A stretch of DNA of 64,000 nt from the NCBI GenBank assembly GCA_949752795.1, contig OX457059.1:174914242-174978241 (forward strand), read 5' to 3'. The notes below the pieces were generated by a model. That model was not told the origin of the DNA and ran no database searches. It was given only the letters and a program-made list of their open reading frames with translations. How positions within the stretch are numbered: position 1 is the first letter of the stretch; each line of letters opens with the position of its first letter. The DNA is from Hyperoodon ampullatus. Lineage: Eukaryota > Chordata > Mammalia > Artiodactyla > Ziphiidae. Shown here piece after piece: positions 44,390-57,200 of this stretch. Position numbers and translations under genes: made by a program.

Positions 44390-45444
44390 TGCACAGAACC
44401 AAGGGCCCTCAGTTCTCACTGCTGGAGAACAGGACTAACTTCTGGGACCTTCACTGTCCCTCTGCTTCTCCCTTATGAACAGGAGGGAGACCAGGACAGG
44501 ATCCTACTCCTGTGCCCCCTCCATAACCACAGGCAGATGGCGACGGTCGCCACCTCAGGCATGGCCCCGCTGGTAAAGATGAGGCATTGATGGGGGATAG
44601 CCCTTTAGGCTTTTCACCTATTTTCTGCCAAGAGATGAATAAAGTTACCTTGTCAGACATGCCCTCGGTCCCTGTGGGTATTTTGCTAATTTAAAAAGTG
44701 AGGAAAATACCATAACAATGTGATTTAATTTGATTTCAGTTTCTTTTGAAATCTATATTAAAGAAAAAATGCAGATAACTTAAAATGTTACCTGCCTACA
44801 CAAATGTTTTTTCAGATAATAAGCACCAACAGAGGACATAGAGGATAGCGCACAGTCGGCATGTCTTTCTGCCTTCCTGGCACCTGCCAGCCTATCAACC
44901 TCCCATGGGACATCCCATCATCATTGGAAACATCCCAGCCACCCACCCTGCCCTCCTCCAGCTTGTATGCTCAGGTTCCCACCCAGCAATTGTTTCCTTC
45001 TATGGGTACAGTTTTCTTTCACTTCCCAACCTACAGACTCATCTGTCCTCAGTTTCCTCCACATTCAGCTGGGGTTGGAGGCCCCTCCCCTGCTCAGAGA
45101 CCCTGGGGCAGCCAGACACATTTGTAGAAACCCCCCCACAAGAAGTGCCCAGCTGGGGAAGTCTCTTCACTCTCCTGGGCTTGAGGGTCCTCTTGGCCAA
45201 TAAGAGATGCCGGGGGCTCTGGCAGGAGCCTATGCCACCCTCTCAGGTAATGCCAGCAGGGGCCATTGGGAGCACAGAAGTTCCAGCTACACCAAGCCAA
45301 CCAAATGGTACCACAAAGTCCTGCCTATTAAACCATCACTGGAGCCACAGCCCACAAAGGGAAGCCAGGAACGATGTGCCACACCTGAATGGGGTGCCTG
45401 CATGTTATAACAGAATATTAAATAGTACCTCCTAACATAGCTGA
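44390..45444. other. Unique DNA, no gene
   Basis: Mixed sequence. GC-rich overlapping frames at 44900-45435 (up to 176 codons plus) have no family similarity. An AT-rich stretch lies at 44690-44820. Confidence 0.4.
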
Positions 45445-46350
45445 CAGAATGTCCAGGACCCAGGAGAAAATCACTGTGATACCAGGAAACAAAACAATCA
45501 CACCTGGAATGAGAAGAGAGCAATCAGCTGATGATAAAACTGAAATGAATCAGACGTTGGAATTATCCACCAAGGGTTCTAAAGCAGCTGTTGCAAAAAT
45601 TCTTCAACAATCAATTACAAATTGCCTGAAAACAAGTGAGAGAAAATCACAACAAAGAAATAGTAGTTATAAAAATAGCCAGATGGAAATCGTAGACCTG
45701 AAAGATTCAATCAATGAGACACTGCCTGGATGGGCTCAGTAGGAGGGTGGAGCTGACAGAGGGAATAATCAGTGAACTTGAGGAAAGATCAATAGAATTT
45801 ACCCAGCCTGAACAACAGAAAGAAAGTAAACTGGGGAGAAAATGAGGAGAGCCTCATGGACCTGTGGGACAATGACAGAGGGTCCAACATCCATTTCACT
45901 GGAGCCTCAGAGGGAGAAGAGGGAGAGAGAGGTTAAAACAGTGTTGGAAGAAATCGTGGCTCGGAATGCCCTAAATTTGGTGAAAGACACAGACCTACAC
46001 ACACGGCAAGATAAGCAAACTCCAACCAGGATAAAACAAAAGCACACAAATATATCATAATTAAACTTCTGAAAACAAAAATCAAAGGAAAAATCTTGAA
46101 AGCAATCAAAGAGAAATAACACTTACCTCCAGGAATGCCAACGTGAATGACAGCAGATTTCCCACAGTAAACCATGAATGGCCAGAGGGAAGTGGCACAG
46201 CACTAACTTTCTGGTGTTTAAAGAACAGTTGTGAACTGTGATGTCTCTAAGCAGTGAAACTATTCTTCAAGAATGAAGGGGGAATAAAGACATTCTCAGA
46301 AGAAGGAAAACTGGAAGAATTTGTCACTAGCAAATTTATTATCCCAAGGT
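45445..46350 (+). mobile_element. Decayed L1M ORF1 region
   Basis: Blocks of the L1 ORF1 coding region are readable on the plus strand in order: GGACCTGTGGGACAATGACA (45859), GAGCCTCAGAGGGAGAAGAG, CCCTAAATTTGGTGAAAGAC (45970), CATAATTAAACTTCTGAAAA (46056), AAAATCTTGAAAGCAATCAA (46090), ATGACAGCAGATTTCCCACA (46147), and GAATGAAGGGGGAATAAAGA (46272). Frames are broken by stops (for example the 72-codon piece at 45842-46060). The 5' limit is approximate. Dead copy. Confidence 0.75.
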
Positions 46351-48332
46351 TTTTACTGAATCTCTTTCACTGTGGTGGTATTTAAAAGTAGGATGTGTTT
46401 TTACTCATTATCCTGGAAAAGTTTAGAATTGCTTTTCCTAGAAGGAGGAGAAATGATACCTATGTGTCCCTCAATAGCCTGTCATTCTATAAGCACTTAA
46501 CAACGTTTAAAGTAAGTCAGTATAATGAAAGGAAACTATGGCAGCACGACACAACATTTTATTCTACCTGTATTTCTTGATACAGATGAGTTAAGGCAAT
46601 TCAGCGTGCTTATGAAAACAGCAAAATGATCATGTATTATCTGGAGCATCTGAAAAGTGCCTGGACATTCTTGGCGTTTTCTGGAAGGCTTCTCGCCAAT
46701 GCAAATACATGCATTTTTTATAAACATGTTCAACACCATTCCAACATGTTTTATTATTATTAAAAGGACTTCAAATATGACAAAAATCTTCCTCTAATCC
46801 AAATTGCAAATGCTCTCCTCTGGGGGAATAAAGCAATCTGCCAAAAACAAGACTCCAAAGGAATAGCAATAAATACTTATCTAAGTATAAAAGAAACTGC
46901 TTTATCTGGAAGTAAATCTTAGAAAGGTTAAATAAACCTGCGACATAAAATCAAGTCAGGGACACTTAAAGGAAAAAAGAACTACTCCTGTCAGAATGAT
47001 GAGGAAGAATATTGCAAGGCCTGACCAAGTGCTGAGGTGACCCGGTGTGGCCCAGGCATGGCCCATGTGTCTGGACTGTTCTCACTTCCTCAATAACGAG
47101 CTTGGGGCTGGGGGAGACCTGCTCCTCTTCAACTCCCTCACTCCAACTCCAGTGTCCCCAAAAAGTTCCTCCATGCTAACTTCAGGAATTTCAGGTCAAG
47201 AAAATGTATGAAAACAACGTGGGATGAGGAAGCGGATAAAACATGGAAATCTGTCATTAAAGTGCCGAGAAGCTTGGCCACATTTTAGGACAGATACTTG
47301 AAATATTTATCATAAACAAATGTCCCCTTTAACTTTCATTGCTAATCCCTTAACCAGCAAAATTGTGTCCAGAGCTGTACAAACTGATAGTTTGTGTTCC
47401 TTAGATTGTGTGCTTCATGCATGACTCTACCATCAATATTTGATAACACATATTGTGGCATATATCAGGAATCGAAAGTACAATTCAGATACAGAACTTT
47501 AAGTATTTGTGATTTTTTTAAAGAACCAGGAAATGTAGAAAAATAGTTGCCTGTCCCTGGGGAATCTTATTATTTCTAAGTAGCCAAAAATGAAAGATTT
47601 TACAAACAAAATAAAGAATTACCGTATTTTAAAGGGGATGAGCCTCTTATCTAATGAGATTTTTTGATCATTTAAAAAATATTTGCCACTGCATAGGATA
47701 AGATTTTATCTTTTGATCTGGAATTCAGGAAAGCCCTCTGTGTACAACTGGGGATTCCGAGTGTGCCTGGGCATGGAACTGGGTCCTCTGTCCTGGGCTT
47801 GTCCACTTGGATGGAAAACAGACAATAAAGCAAACTGACCCATAGAGACGAAGATGTGTAATTTGGTGTTGGTAAGCCACAGCATTTTCTCCCAGGAAAT
47901 TATGGGAAAAATATATCAGAAATTGGCACTGGTTATTAGTATCCTGCAAACACATTTGTATTTATCCTGATAGTCACAGTATCAGGCAGGAAAATATGAA
48001 AAGCACTTGGAGTTCCCTCTCCGCTCTCCTCCCGGGAGGGGTCTGTGCAGATTGTTTCATTTTCCTTCTTGTATTGGTGGGTGGAACTCGATGTGAGAGA
48101 AGGCAGAAGACTGTTTTGCATGAGGCAGTTGGAATTTCCCCTGTTGGAGAACAAGTCAGGGGAAGTTTCCAGAAGGGGGCAGGTGGGAGCCTGGGACCAG
48201 GAGCAGAGAAGGCTCAGAGCTATGCTTCATATTTCATGGGGTAGAATTATGGCCTCTACCACTAACAGAGCATTTCAGCAATGTTCTATTTCTCTTCAAG
48301 AAGAAATGCATTGCTTTTGCAGGTGTTCTGGA
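46351..48332. other. AT-rich unique DNA, no gene
   Basis: Two kilobases without a recognised repeat. The AT-rich part 46740-46980 (ATTATTATTAAAAGGAC, AATCCAAATTGCAAATGC) and 47310-47700 could hold noncoding elements. No exon recognised. Confidence 0.4.
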
Positions 48333-48354
48333 GTGTGTGTGTGTGTGTGTGTGT
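48333..48354. repeat. (GT)11 microsatellite
   Basis: A pure GT run of 11 units, potentially polymorphic. Confidence 0.95.
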
Positions 48355-49649
48355 CCAAGCATCCCAGTGAAGTGGGATTTCGGGGAGAGCATGCAGCCCT
48401 GGTCTGTTTTCAAGCCTGCATCCTCACTGATCATGCTCCATGTGCCAAGTCCTCTGGTAACTACTAAGTTACCAATGTCTTCTTCCAACAGTTAGAGGAA
48501 GCAGTCGTTAACTGTCTGCTTTTGAGACAAGTGTGCTGAGTCTCAAAGAGTTCCAGGAACTTTCCTTGAGGCATAGACCAGCACATGGAAGAGAAAAACC
48601 CTTGTCTTTCTTACTCCAAAATCTGTATTCTTAAAAACCACCCTCATTCAACTACAAGACAGAGAATTCCCCCCAGGAAAATCCAGTTTGCAGCTAAAGT
48701 CCTGAAACCTGGCCTTGTGGGGAGTGTCACTCTCCCAGGTCACTGTGGCCCAGAGCTTTACCCACCTGCAAGCTTTTACTGTTGCAAGTTGACCAACCAA
48801 AAGCTGTGAAGTGGGGACTCAGGCATCCTTGCGTCCTGCCATCCACCGACCAGAAGAACCTAGACATGGCCCTGAGCCCTCATCACTCCTCCATCAGCTC
48901 ACACACCAGAAGATGCCTTGAGAGAAAGTTAAAGACTGCCAAGATATTAGGGACAAGATAGACTCTAATCATGTCTTTATTTTTCCAATATTTAGGAAAA
49001 TCTAGGCTTTCTTATATTAAGAAAAACTTTGATGAAGCTAATGAAATTTGTCCCGTCATCATGCTTCCTGCATACAGAAGCAAAAGATAGATGGACATTT
49101 TAGTAGTAAAGGAGATGATGCTGTCTGTAGGATGTGCCTGTAGATCTGGCGCCTGATTGGTGGAGAAAGGAGGACAGCCTTTTCTGCACTCAGCTGGGAT
49201 GGAGTCCATCACCCTCACCACTTGCACAGCCCCACACTCGCACGCCCTCCCTAGAGCACCTCCACAATTGCAGGTTTAGGCCTAGATAAAGTGGTACAAA
49301 GCCTGAGCTCCAGCTGCATGGCAGTAGACCAGACCCCCAGAATTCCGGACAAGCAGAAGCTCAAGGCTCCCCGGGCAGCTGGAGCCTGGGGAGGAAGCTT
49401 GGAAGAATCGGGCAGACTTGGGGCCTCCTTGTTCCCTGGGGAAAGCTAATGGGGGCAGGAACTGGAACGAGAGACCAACATCATCATGATGGCACCACAC
49501 GGCTTGATTTATTCATGGATGTGAACTCCCATCTTGGGACTAACACCCTTGTATGTTTCATAAGATACTTAGCGGTCCCAATACCAGTGATGGACATAAA
49601 AGCCCCTGTGGAACCATCACTTTGACTTTCACCCTGAATAGGCAAATTC
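48355..49649. other. Unique DNA, no gene
   Basis: Mixed-composition sequence with no recognised repeat or exon before the SINE. Confidence 0.4.
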
Positions 49650-49661
49650 TTCAATGATCTT

Positions 49662-49867
49662 TTTTTTTTTTTTTGCGGTACGCGGGCCTCTCGCTGCCGT
49701 GGCCTCTCCCGTTGTGGAGTACAGGCTCTGGACACGCAGGCTCAGCAGCCATGGCTCAAGGGCCCAGCTGCTCCATGGCATGTGGGATATTCCTGGACCG
49801 GGGCACAAACCCGTGTCCCCCGCATCGGCAGGCGGACTCTCAACCACTGCACCACCAGGGAAGCCCC
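49662..49867 (-). mobile_element. CHR-2-type cetacean SINE
   Basis: Reverse orientation with a T tail at the left and the GGGGCTTCCCTGG head at the right. The minus-strand A box reads TGGTGCAGTGG; the B box is GGTTTGTGCCC. Perfect target-site duplications TTCAATGATCTT lie at 49650-49661 and 49868-49879. Inserted in unique DNA. Confidence 0.95.
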
Positions 49868-49879
49868 TTCAATGATCTT

Positions 49880-50879
49880 GATGCCCGGATTTTTGTGAGG
49901 AGAGAAGCCAAGTTCAGTGAGTTACTGATACGCTCACATCTGGCTTTGTATAGTTCATCCTGATAAGCCTGGAAACTATCATTGTAACGTGTGTAGAATT
50001 TTATCAGCCAATATCTCCACATGGATGAGGTTTAGCAAAAAGCTAATTTACCAATGAGGAATGTTCCTCCCCAAACATGACCTTGGCTTTCTTCCTCAGA
50101 GTCTCCCCCTTGGTGTAGCTGCACGCACGCCCTTCAGATCCAGACTTGAATGTGGTGCTGCTCCTGCAGCCCTGAGTGTCCTTCCCGGGGAAGCTACAGC
50201 CCTCGGGAGGTGGGTGGTCCAAGTCTGATTTAGAAGATTTAATTTTGGCAGAAAAGCATAGACAGGAAAAAAGGTACGTCTAGAATCAGAAACATGATGT
50301 GTGTTCCCCAAATACACTTACTCTATTTGCTGGGAGAGCCAGTTCACGTGTGTGGGGGATTGTCACTGATAACCTTCGTCACCATGGAGCAAGTTGGTGT
50401 GGACACAGATGGAGGAGTGTAAGCTGCCACCAGCAGTCGACCAGGCCGGCAGAAACATCCCTGTGACATTTCTGGAGTTTCAGGACAAAACTAGTTTTAC
50501 CACAAAACATAGCCCTGGGAGGAACGTACTCTTCATGTTCCCAGAGTCTGTCACTAAACCCCACTCCCTAGAGAGTGCGATGTTAATATCCTTGTCTTTC
50601 TTTAGCCTGTAACTGGCTGGAAAGTGTTGAGTGTGCAGTGTGGGTGTGTGTGCCAAATTTATAAATATTAGGTCTTACATTTGAGAAATCGCATTCACAA
50701 AATGGCATGTTGGCAGCTCCCCAACTTTTTTGTCCTTATTTCTTACGGGAAACACAGGGGGCATAACTTCTCAGGCCCACACACAAAAGTCATCCGCTGG
50801 CATTGCTCTTCTATGATGATATTTTCTGGGGCTGATATCATCAGGAAAGCACAATTCAATTTTTTAAAATCAGCCATTT
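49880..50879. other. Unique DNA, no gene
   Basis: No repeat or exon recognised. The right third (50640-50879) becomes AT-rich, leading into the candidate regulatory cluster. Confidence 0.4.
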
Positions 50880-51740
50880 ATTACAGAATGGGCAAGGCAT
50901 GGATATTTCCATGAATCATGCACACGCAAATAATGAAAACTAAAAATAAAATGAATTTTCCCCATCGGCTGGGTAATAGTTTAATTGTATACAGTTATTC
51001 TGACATTAAAAGCTGCATACCTGGCAAGCTTTATCGAGTAACAGGGACTTTTAAATGTGCCAATGTTTCTCCACAAGTAACGCGGGTCAATTGTAAGAGG
51101 GATAACCATAATGATTAAATCATTAAAATTTTGTCTATGCTTCACAGAGCATAGAGAAAATTAACTTCCCACCAACCTCATTTTTCTGCTGAACATGAAA
51201 TAATGATTTTCTGCCAGTATAATTACAAAGCTAACATCTGATAGAGTCAGCATCCGGGGGGGATTATCGCAGGCATGAGTATTAGACCTCATTACCAGCT
51301 TGACTGCAAAATTATTACATCTTGTAATTGGAGGGTGAGATTTATATACAGATTGGCCGGGTTTCTGTAAGATTGTAATTACAAGCTTCGTTGGTTTGCT
51401 ACTTATCACACAGTGCAGGAGGGGGCACAAACAAGCGGAGGGAAGACCATTGCATTAAGCTGTAACCCCATCAGGGGAGGGGCCCTGTAATGTCTCTGTG
51501 TTTATTAGGCCAAGCAGAGCTGTTTGCAGAAAGGGAGACCATTTATTACCGCCTGACAAATGGGATTTCATTTATTTAACCTCCGCGATCTATTTCAGTA
51601 AAATGTACAAACGAGCCATCCATTTTATGATTCCGGAGTCAACGCTCAATTATCTAAAGGCTAACCGAGTGTTAAAGTGGCCATCTGCTGGGATGAATTC
51701 ATTGATTTAATTTGTTTCATGTTGCTGAATGATGCCGGGC
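50880..51740. promoter_or_regulatory. Candidate conserved noncoding cluster, left part
   Basis: About 860 bases of repeat-free AT-rich sequence with clustered homeodomain-type motifs. Two small inverted repeats stand out: AATGATTAAATCATT (51110-51124, 7-1-7) and TTGTAATTACAA (51373-51384). Also visible are TTTAATTGTATAC near 50980, CTTGTAATTGG near 51323, TTTTATGA (51623-51630, HOX/CDX-like) and CAATTATCTAAAGGC near 51647. It ends in GATGAATTCATTGATTTAAT. No long frame with family similarity. Enhancer function is inferred. Confidence 0.5.
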
Positions 51741-52190
51741 AGGCGGGGAGGAGGGGCTGCGCCGCGTGAGTGATGGGGGCGGCAGGGCCGCTGCCACGTC
51801 CCGGGTGCGTGTGCACGTGTGTGCGTGTGTGTGCGTGTTTAATCCTCCCCACAACAGGAGCAGGCGATCAATAGCAGCTTAAATTTTATGAGACAGGAGT
51901 TAAGCTGTTCCGCCCGAGCCAGAACACCTTTGTTCTCCCAGAACAAGGAATCTCTGCGGTGGAATTACTATTGACAGGCTGGCTTCTTTGTGGCTAATTT
52001 GGAGGGCGCCCAGGCCAATGGGCGGGCGGGCAGCGACAGAGAGCTGTTATTAGACTTCATTACCGGAGCCAGATCTATGCCACCGGCCTCCGCCTCCGCC
52101 CGCAGGGGGCCGCTCCTGACCCTCGGCACCCGTCAGCCCTCGCCGCTGCCTGACTTTTTAAACAAAATTATTTGGGACAAGTAAATGAAT
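51741..52190. promoter_or_regulatory. Candidate noncoding cluster, CpG-containing right part
   Basis: It continues the repeat-free block but is richer in GC. A GC-rich stretch (51735-51800) is followed by a GT-rich low-complexity tract (51800-51840). After that come TTTTATGA (51884-51891, second copy of the motif at 51623), CCTTTGTTCTCCCAGAACAA near 51929 (SOX-like CTTTGTT and ACAAGG), CTATTGACAGG, and TTAGACTTCATTACCGG near 52049. A small CpG cluster lies at 52000-52140. Confidence 0.45.
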
Positions 52191-55100
52191 CCGTAGGTGG
52201 GCGTTTCTTTGTGAGGCGATGCTGCATTACTGGTGCTCTCGGCGTGGAGAGAAGGAGGCGGAGGCAGATGCAGGAGGCGGGAGCCTTGGGTCCCCACGCA
52301 GCCCTGCTGTGTTTCCAGAACATTCTTCTCTCCCAGAGGCTGTCCCCCTCCCCTGTGGAAGGGTCCCCAGCAGCAGCCCAGGTCTCCTGGGGTCCAAACG
52401 CATAGGACAAGCCTCCCAGAATCAGAGCCCGGAAGCTGGTCCTGCACATCTCTCCCTGCACAGCCCGGCCGCCTGTGGTTGTGCGTTTAGCTGTGAGACC
52501 GTCCACTCTGGAAGACGAGGGGTCAAATGGGTCAGGCTTGGGCTGATGAGGCCCCAGCTCCAAGTCCTCGAGTGTCACACTGCCCGCTCATTCCCTGTGC
52601 GTGCGTGGCCTCGCGTGCCCGTCTGCTCTCTATGAAGGCTGGTCTCTCCCCGTCCAGGTCCTATGGTCCTGTCCTCCGTCCTCCTCCCTCTCTCGTCCAC
52701 GATGGGCTGAGCGTCTGCCCAGCAGTATTCGCCCACATGCACGGCGCTGCCCACCTTTTCCTCATCACACTCAAGCACGAGATGGACGGGCAACCAGCGA
52801 GGACTAGCTGTCAAGGGCAAGGTCGTCCACAGAGAACCCCAGAGGAGGCCAGCGCCAAGGCGGGAGCCCCCAACCTCCTTCCCACTCACACCAGGCACCC
52901 CAGGCCCTCAGTTTCCGGGCACCGACACTTAGTGGCTTCTCTTCCTGGCATCATGTTAGCATTGCTGCAGCCAAATGACCCAAGAGGCATAGATTTGACA
53001 GTTCCCTCCTTCAAGGATGGAACTAGATGACAGCCCAAGGGCCCCATCCTCCTGGAGCCCACCTCCAGGGAGAGTTGGGGACACTCATCTCCCCATCACT
53101 GGCTGGGACTTTCTCTATTATTCAGTCTGTCTTGCTGCTGTTTTGGCTCCAACAGGGAAAGCAAAGCCTTGTGCTTTCCTGAGCGCCCCGTCAGACACAG
53201 AGACACGCAGAGACGGGCAGAGCCCCACCACGTCAGGCATCCCGCCATGGAGCCACCCAGGCTAGGACACTGAGAGCTCTCAGGGACGCAGTCTGCTGGG
53301 CTTTGCTGGGACTGTGCCGGACTTAGGATCTTCTCACACAGAGACTAAGCACATCTGCTCAGAGTGCACTCAGGATGGCACCCCCAGGGAGATTCACGGG
53401 CACCATGCTACACTGTCCACACAACTCAACTGGAGAGAGATGAAACTGCACTTTCCACAAGCATCCCTAGGGTCAGATGTCTATATGACAGTGGTCCCCG
53501 GAGAATCACTTAGGAAAGTCTCTGCCTCCCGGCGTTGGCTCACCTCCACGCTTCCTCCTGGCAAGGGTCTGCCTAGGTTACAGCATGATGCTTGAGTCAC
53601 CCCAAGATTGGCATTTTTTGTCATTACAGGGGCAATTTTTTTCTTATTTCTTCTTGGAACCAATTGGAACCAGTGATTACATGATATTTACACTATATAT
53701 TCAACTTCTCTAGTCAATGTATTTTCACCGAAGTGATGAACTTGTAGTCATTAAAAACTATTTACACTTGAAACTTTGAAAACTCTTAATGAATTGGCTA
53801 ACTTATGAATTGGATTTTTTTTTAAATTTAAGGACAATTCTTGGCTTCTGCCAGAAATCACAGTTTCTTTCAATTTTGAATACAAGTACAGATAAGTAAA
53901 CTTGACAAATGAAATATTTCTCCTTAGACTCTGAATTACCTTATTGATTTTTGTATCTAAAGCAGATATAAGATGTTCCATCCCACCTCTCCTGTTTGTT
54001 CCTTGGGGCAGGCTGCTTTAGGTTGTATTTATTTGGAGCAATTGATAGGACATATAACTTGATCATTTGCACAGTCCAGTCTAAATGGCTCCCATAACCC
54101 ACTGGAGCAGGAAACTGACTCCACTGATCTTGGAAATGGCCAAAATATCCAGATTTTATCCTCCCCTGCACCCAGCCCATTGATTCCATCCCCAGACGTG
54201 AGCTGAGTGCCTATGACATGCCTGTTATGGACCGTGTGGCCTCCTAAAGAGCCATCTCCATCCAAGAGGTCCTGGAAGAGCCACTCAGTGCCGGGTTCTG
54301 GGGCAGCTGAGCAGAACACAGCCACAAGGATGTGCCAGCACAGGAGCGCTGGGATCTGGGACGTCAGAAGCCAGCAACAGAGAGAAGCATCAAGAGTGGA
54401 CCTGCCCGGACTCTCAGAGTATTGAACACAAGCCCTCAAAGCTTCCCAAGGGTGATGGGTCCCCAGGGGGAGCACCTGGAGTGGTCTGGTCAGGTGCTCT
54501 TGCTCTGAGGTCAGCTGCAGGGCCCCAAGGAGGGCTTATCCATTTGCTATTGACGTGAGTATGTTGAACAAAGAGGTTTAAGCAAAGGAAATTGTGCTGA
54601 TACTTCCTCACAGTGTGGCTGGTAAAGTGGTCCTGCAGGCACCGTCAGTGAATCACCTGCATTCCAACAGCGGGTAGAGTTCTTCAACAGTCTTGGTGGC
54701 CAATCACCAGCCAATTTTACAAATTTGTGGTTTAAAATGATAGGCTGAGCTCGCAAGCTCCCCCCACACACTGAACATCCTGACGTGGCAGGGAATTTGC
54801 AAACACTAAGCCACAGCCATAATTGTGCAGAGTGGATGGGGCAGCATTGCAGACCTAGGATTTTTGTGGCAGATGAAGCCTGATGGGGAAGTCCCAGCCC
54901 AGGACAGAATGGGACAGCAAGGGTGTGGTTAAGGATGAAAATTCCTCCCAGCGAGTATCCTGAGACGTCTAACTACTGTGTGTGTGTCAGGGGTGGGGGG
55001 AGGCCTAGGAGGAGGGAGGAGGGAGGGCCCCCTGGGACAGGAATCCAGGTCATCAGTTAATATGGCCTCTACAAGATGGTGGCAATGGCATTGCCCACAG

Positions 55101-55199
55101 TCTGGGCACAGAACCGTCTCCATGGATACTGAGCAGTCTTCCTAGAAGGACTCAGGGTCTCAGGGAGAGTCCCAGGCCTGGAGAGGAACAGGAAAGAGC
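52191..55199. other. Unique DNA, no gene
   Basis: Three kilobases without recognised repeats. 52190-53300 is GC-rich with many overlapping frames (up to 167 codons), none with family similarity. 53590-54060 is AT-rich. 54060-55190 is mixed, with a short G-rich/purine tract at 54990-55025. No exon recognised. Confidence 0.45.
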
Positions 55200-55648
55200 A
55201 CTTGGATGACTACAAATACCATAGCAATCCCAGGTGGAAAGAATGATGCTGAATACTCTTCCACTGATACTAGAGAATGCAAGTAATCTAAAGAATAGAA
55301 GAAAAGTAAAAATATATACATTTCTTATTAGAATCCCAGAAAGGTATAATAAGATACTGCATTCATAGAAGTAGACTGACAGGTCTTTAAGAAGATGTTG
55401 TTAAGAACTAGTGAATATTAAATATGGGATTGCTGAAATAAAATATAAAAAAGAGCTCAAAACTGTTAGAGACCTGAGGAAAGGTCAAATAACCCACCCT
55501 GATCACAGAGAAAAAATAATGAAGAAATGAGTTAAGAAACATGGTCCATATACAAGTTCCAGAAAGACAACAGAGAAAATGGATGGAGGAGAAATTAAAG
55601 GCATAACAAAAGAAGAGAGAGCTAGACTCATACTTACATACATACTGT
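55200..55648 (+). mobile_element. Probable L1M 5'-region fragment
   Basis: A-rich plus strand with blocks such as AAGAGCTCAAAACTG (55451), ACAAGTTCCAGAAAGACAAC (55551) and AGAGAAAATGGATGGAGGAG. These resemble the 5' end/ORF1 region of old L1s. Dead; limits approximate. Confidence 0.45.
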
Positions 55649-56815
55649 GACATGTCATTCCATAGCTATAGGATTATTGCTTGTATTGATCTTTCTAAAC
55701 AATTTGTTTTTTACTTCATTGATTCTATTCTTTCAAATATTTATTCCTTTATTTCAGCTTATTTTAGGCTTAAGTTTTTCTTCGTTTCCTAGTTTTTATA
55801 AAAAGCTTATATTATTAATATGAGTCCTTTCTTTTGTTCTAATATGAACATTTTAAGGCTATAAATTTACCTCTATGCCCTGCTTTAGCTGCATTTTTGA
55901 TATGTTGTGTTTTCATTTTCATTCAGTTCAACATATTTGCTAATTTCTTATGTTGGGGTGAGGGTGAGATGTATAAGTTATTTAGAAATGAGTTGTTTAA
56001 CTTCCAAAAATTTGAGGAAATTTCGGACAGCTTTTTGTCATTGATTTCTAGGTAAATTTCATTAATGTCCAAAGACATACTTTTTATTATTTCAGTCCTT
56101 TCGAATTTATGGAGATGAGTTTAAGGCACAGAATATGGTCTATCTTGTGAACTGTCTCTGTTCCTTCAAAAAATTAAAGTATGTTTTACTGTTGGTAATT
56201 AAGTATTATAAAAAAAGTCAGGTTGTTTGAAAGTGTTGTTCAAACCTTTTATATTTTTACCTATTTTCTGTCATCTTTTTATACCAATTTCTGAGGGAGG
56301 AGTGTTGAGATTATTTTATTATAATTGTCAATTGTTCCATTTTCTTTTTATTTCTATCAGTTTTCTCCATGTAGTTTGATACTCTGTTGTTGGATCCATA
56401 CACATTTTGGATTGTTTTGGTCTCCTCGTGAGAAAGCTCCTTTATTGTTGGTAAATTTGCCTCTTTATCCTTTATGATATTTCTTATTCTGAAATTCACT
56501 TCTGATACTAACCCTGCCACTTCAACATTCTTTTGATTTGTATCTGCATGATATGTATTTATCCATACTTTACTTTTAATGTATATGTGTTTTTTCTATA
56601 TTTAAAGTGAGTTTCTTGTGCACTGATACAGTTAGGTCTTGCTTTCTTTTCCAATTTAACAATATCTGCCTTTTAATCAATGTTTAGACTGTTTCCAATT
56701 AACGTAATTATTGATACAGTTAGGTTTACATCTACCATTTTTCAAATTGCTTTCCATATTTTCTTTTTTTTTCCTTTTTCTGAATATTTTATTTGGTCAT
56801 TAAAAATCATTATTG

Positions 56816-57005
56816 GGGCTTCCCTGGTGGTGCAGTGGTTGAGAGTCTGCCTGCCGATAAAGGGGACACGGGTTTGTGCCCCGGTCTGGAAAGATCCCAC
56901 ATGCCACGGAGTGGCTGGGCCCGTGAGCCATGGCCGCTGAGCCTGCGCATCCAGAGCCTGTGCTCTGCCACGGGAAAGGCCACAACAGTGAGACGCCTGC
57001 GTACT

Positions 57006-57040
<35 letters not shown>
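56816..57040 (+). mobile_element. CHR-2-type cetacean SINE nested in antisense L1
   Basis: Head GGGCTTCCCTGGTGGTGCAG, B box GGTTTGTGCCC, and a tail of more than 30 A. Perfect target-site duplications AAAAATCATTATTG lie at 56802-56815 and 57036-57049. The long pure A tail suggests a comparatively recent insertion. Confidence 0.95.
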
Positions 57041-57044
<4 letters not shown>

Positions 57045-57200
57045 TATTGATTACGTGAATTTTGAAAACAATGGTAAGTCATCTGACAATTGTGTTTCTA
57101 CTCTATTCTATTTGATCTTTTTTCCTCATTTCCTGCCTTATTTTTGATTAATTTAATATTATTACAATTTAATCTTATGTCTTCTATTGACTCAATAGCT

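Noticed and set aside
44905..45435. 176-codon open frame on the plus strand
   Set aside because: Low similarity to anything known; overlapping frames on both strands.
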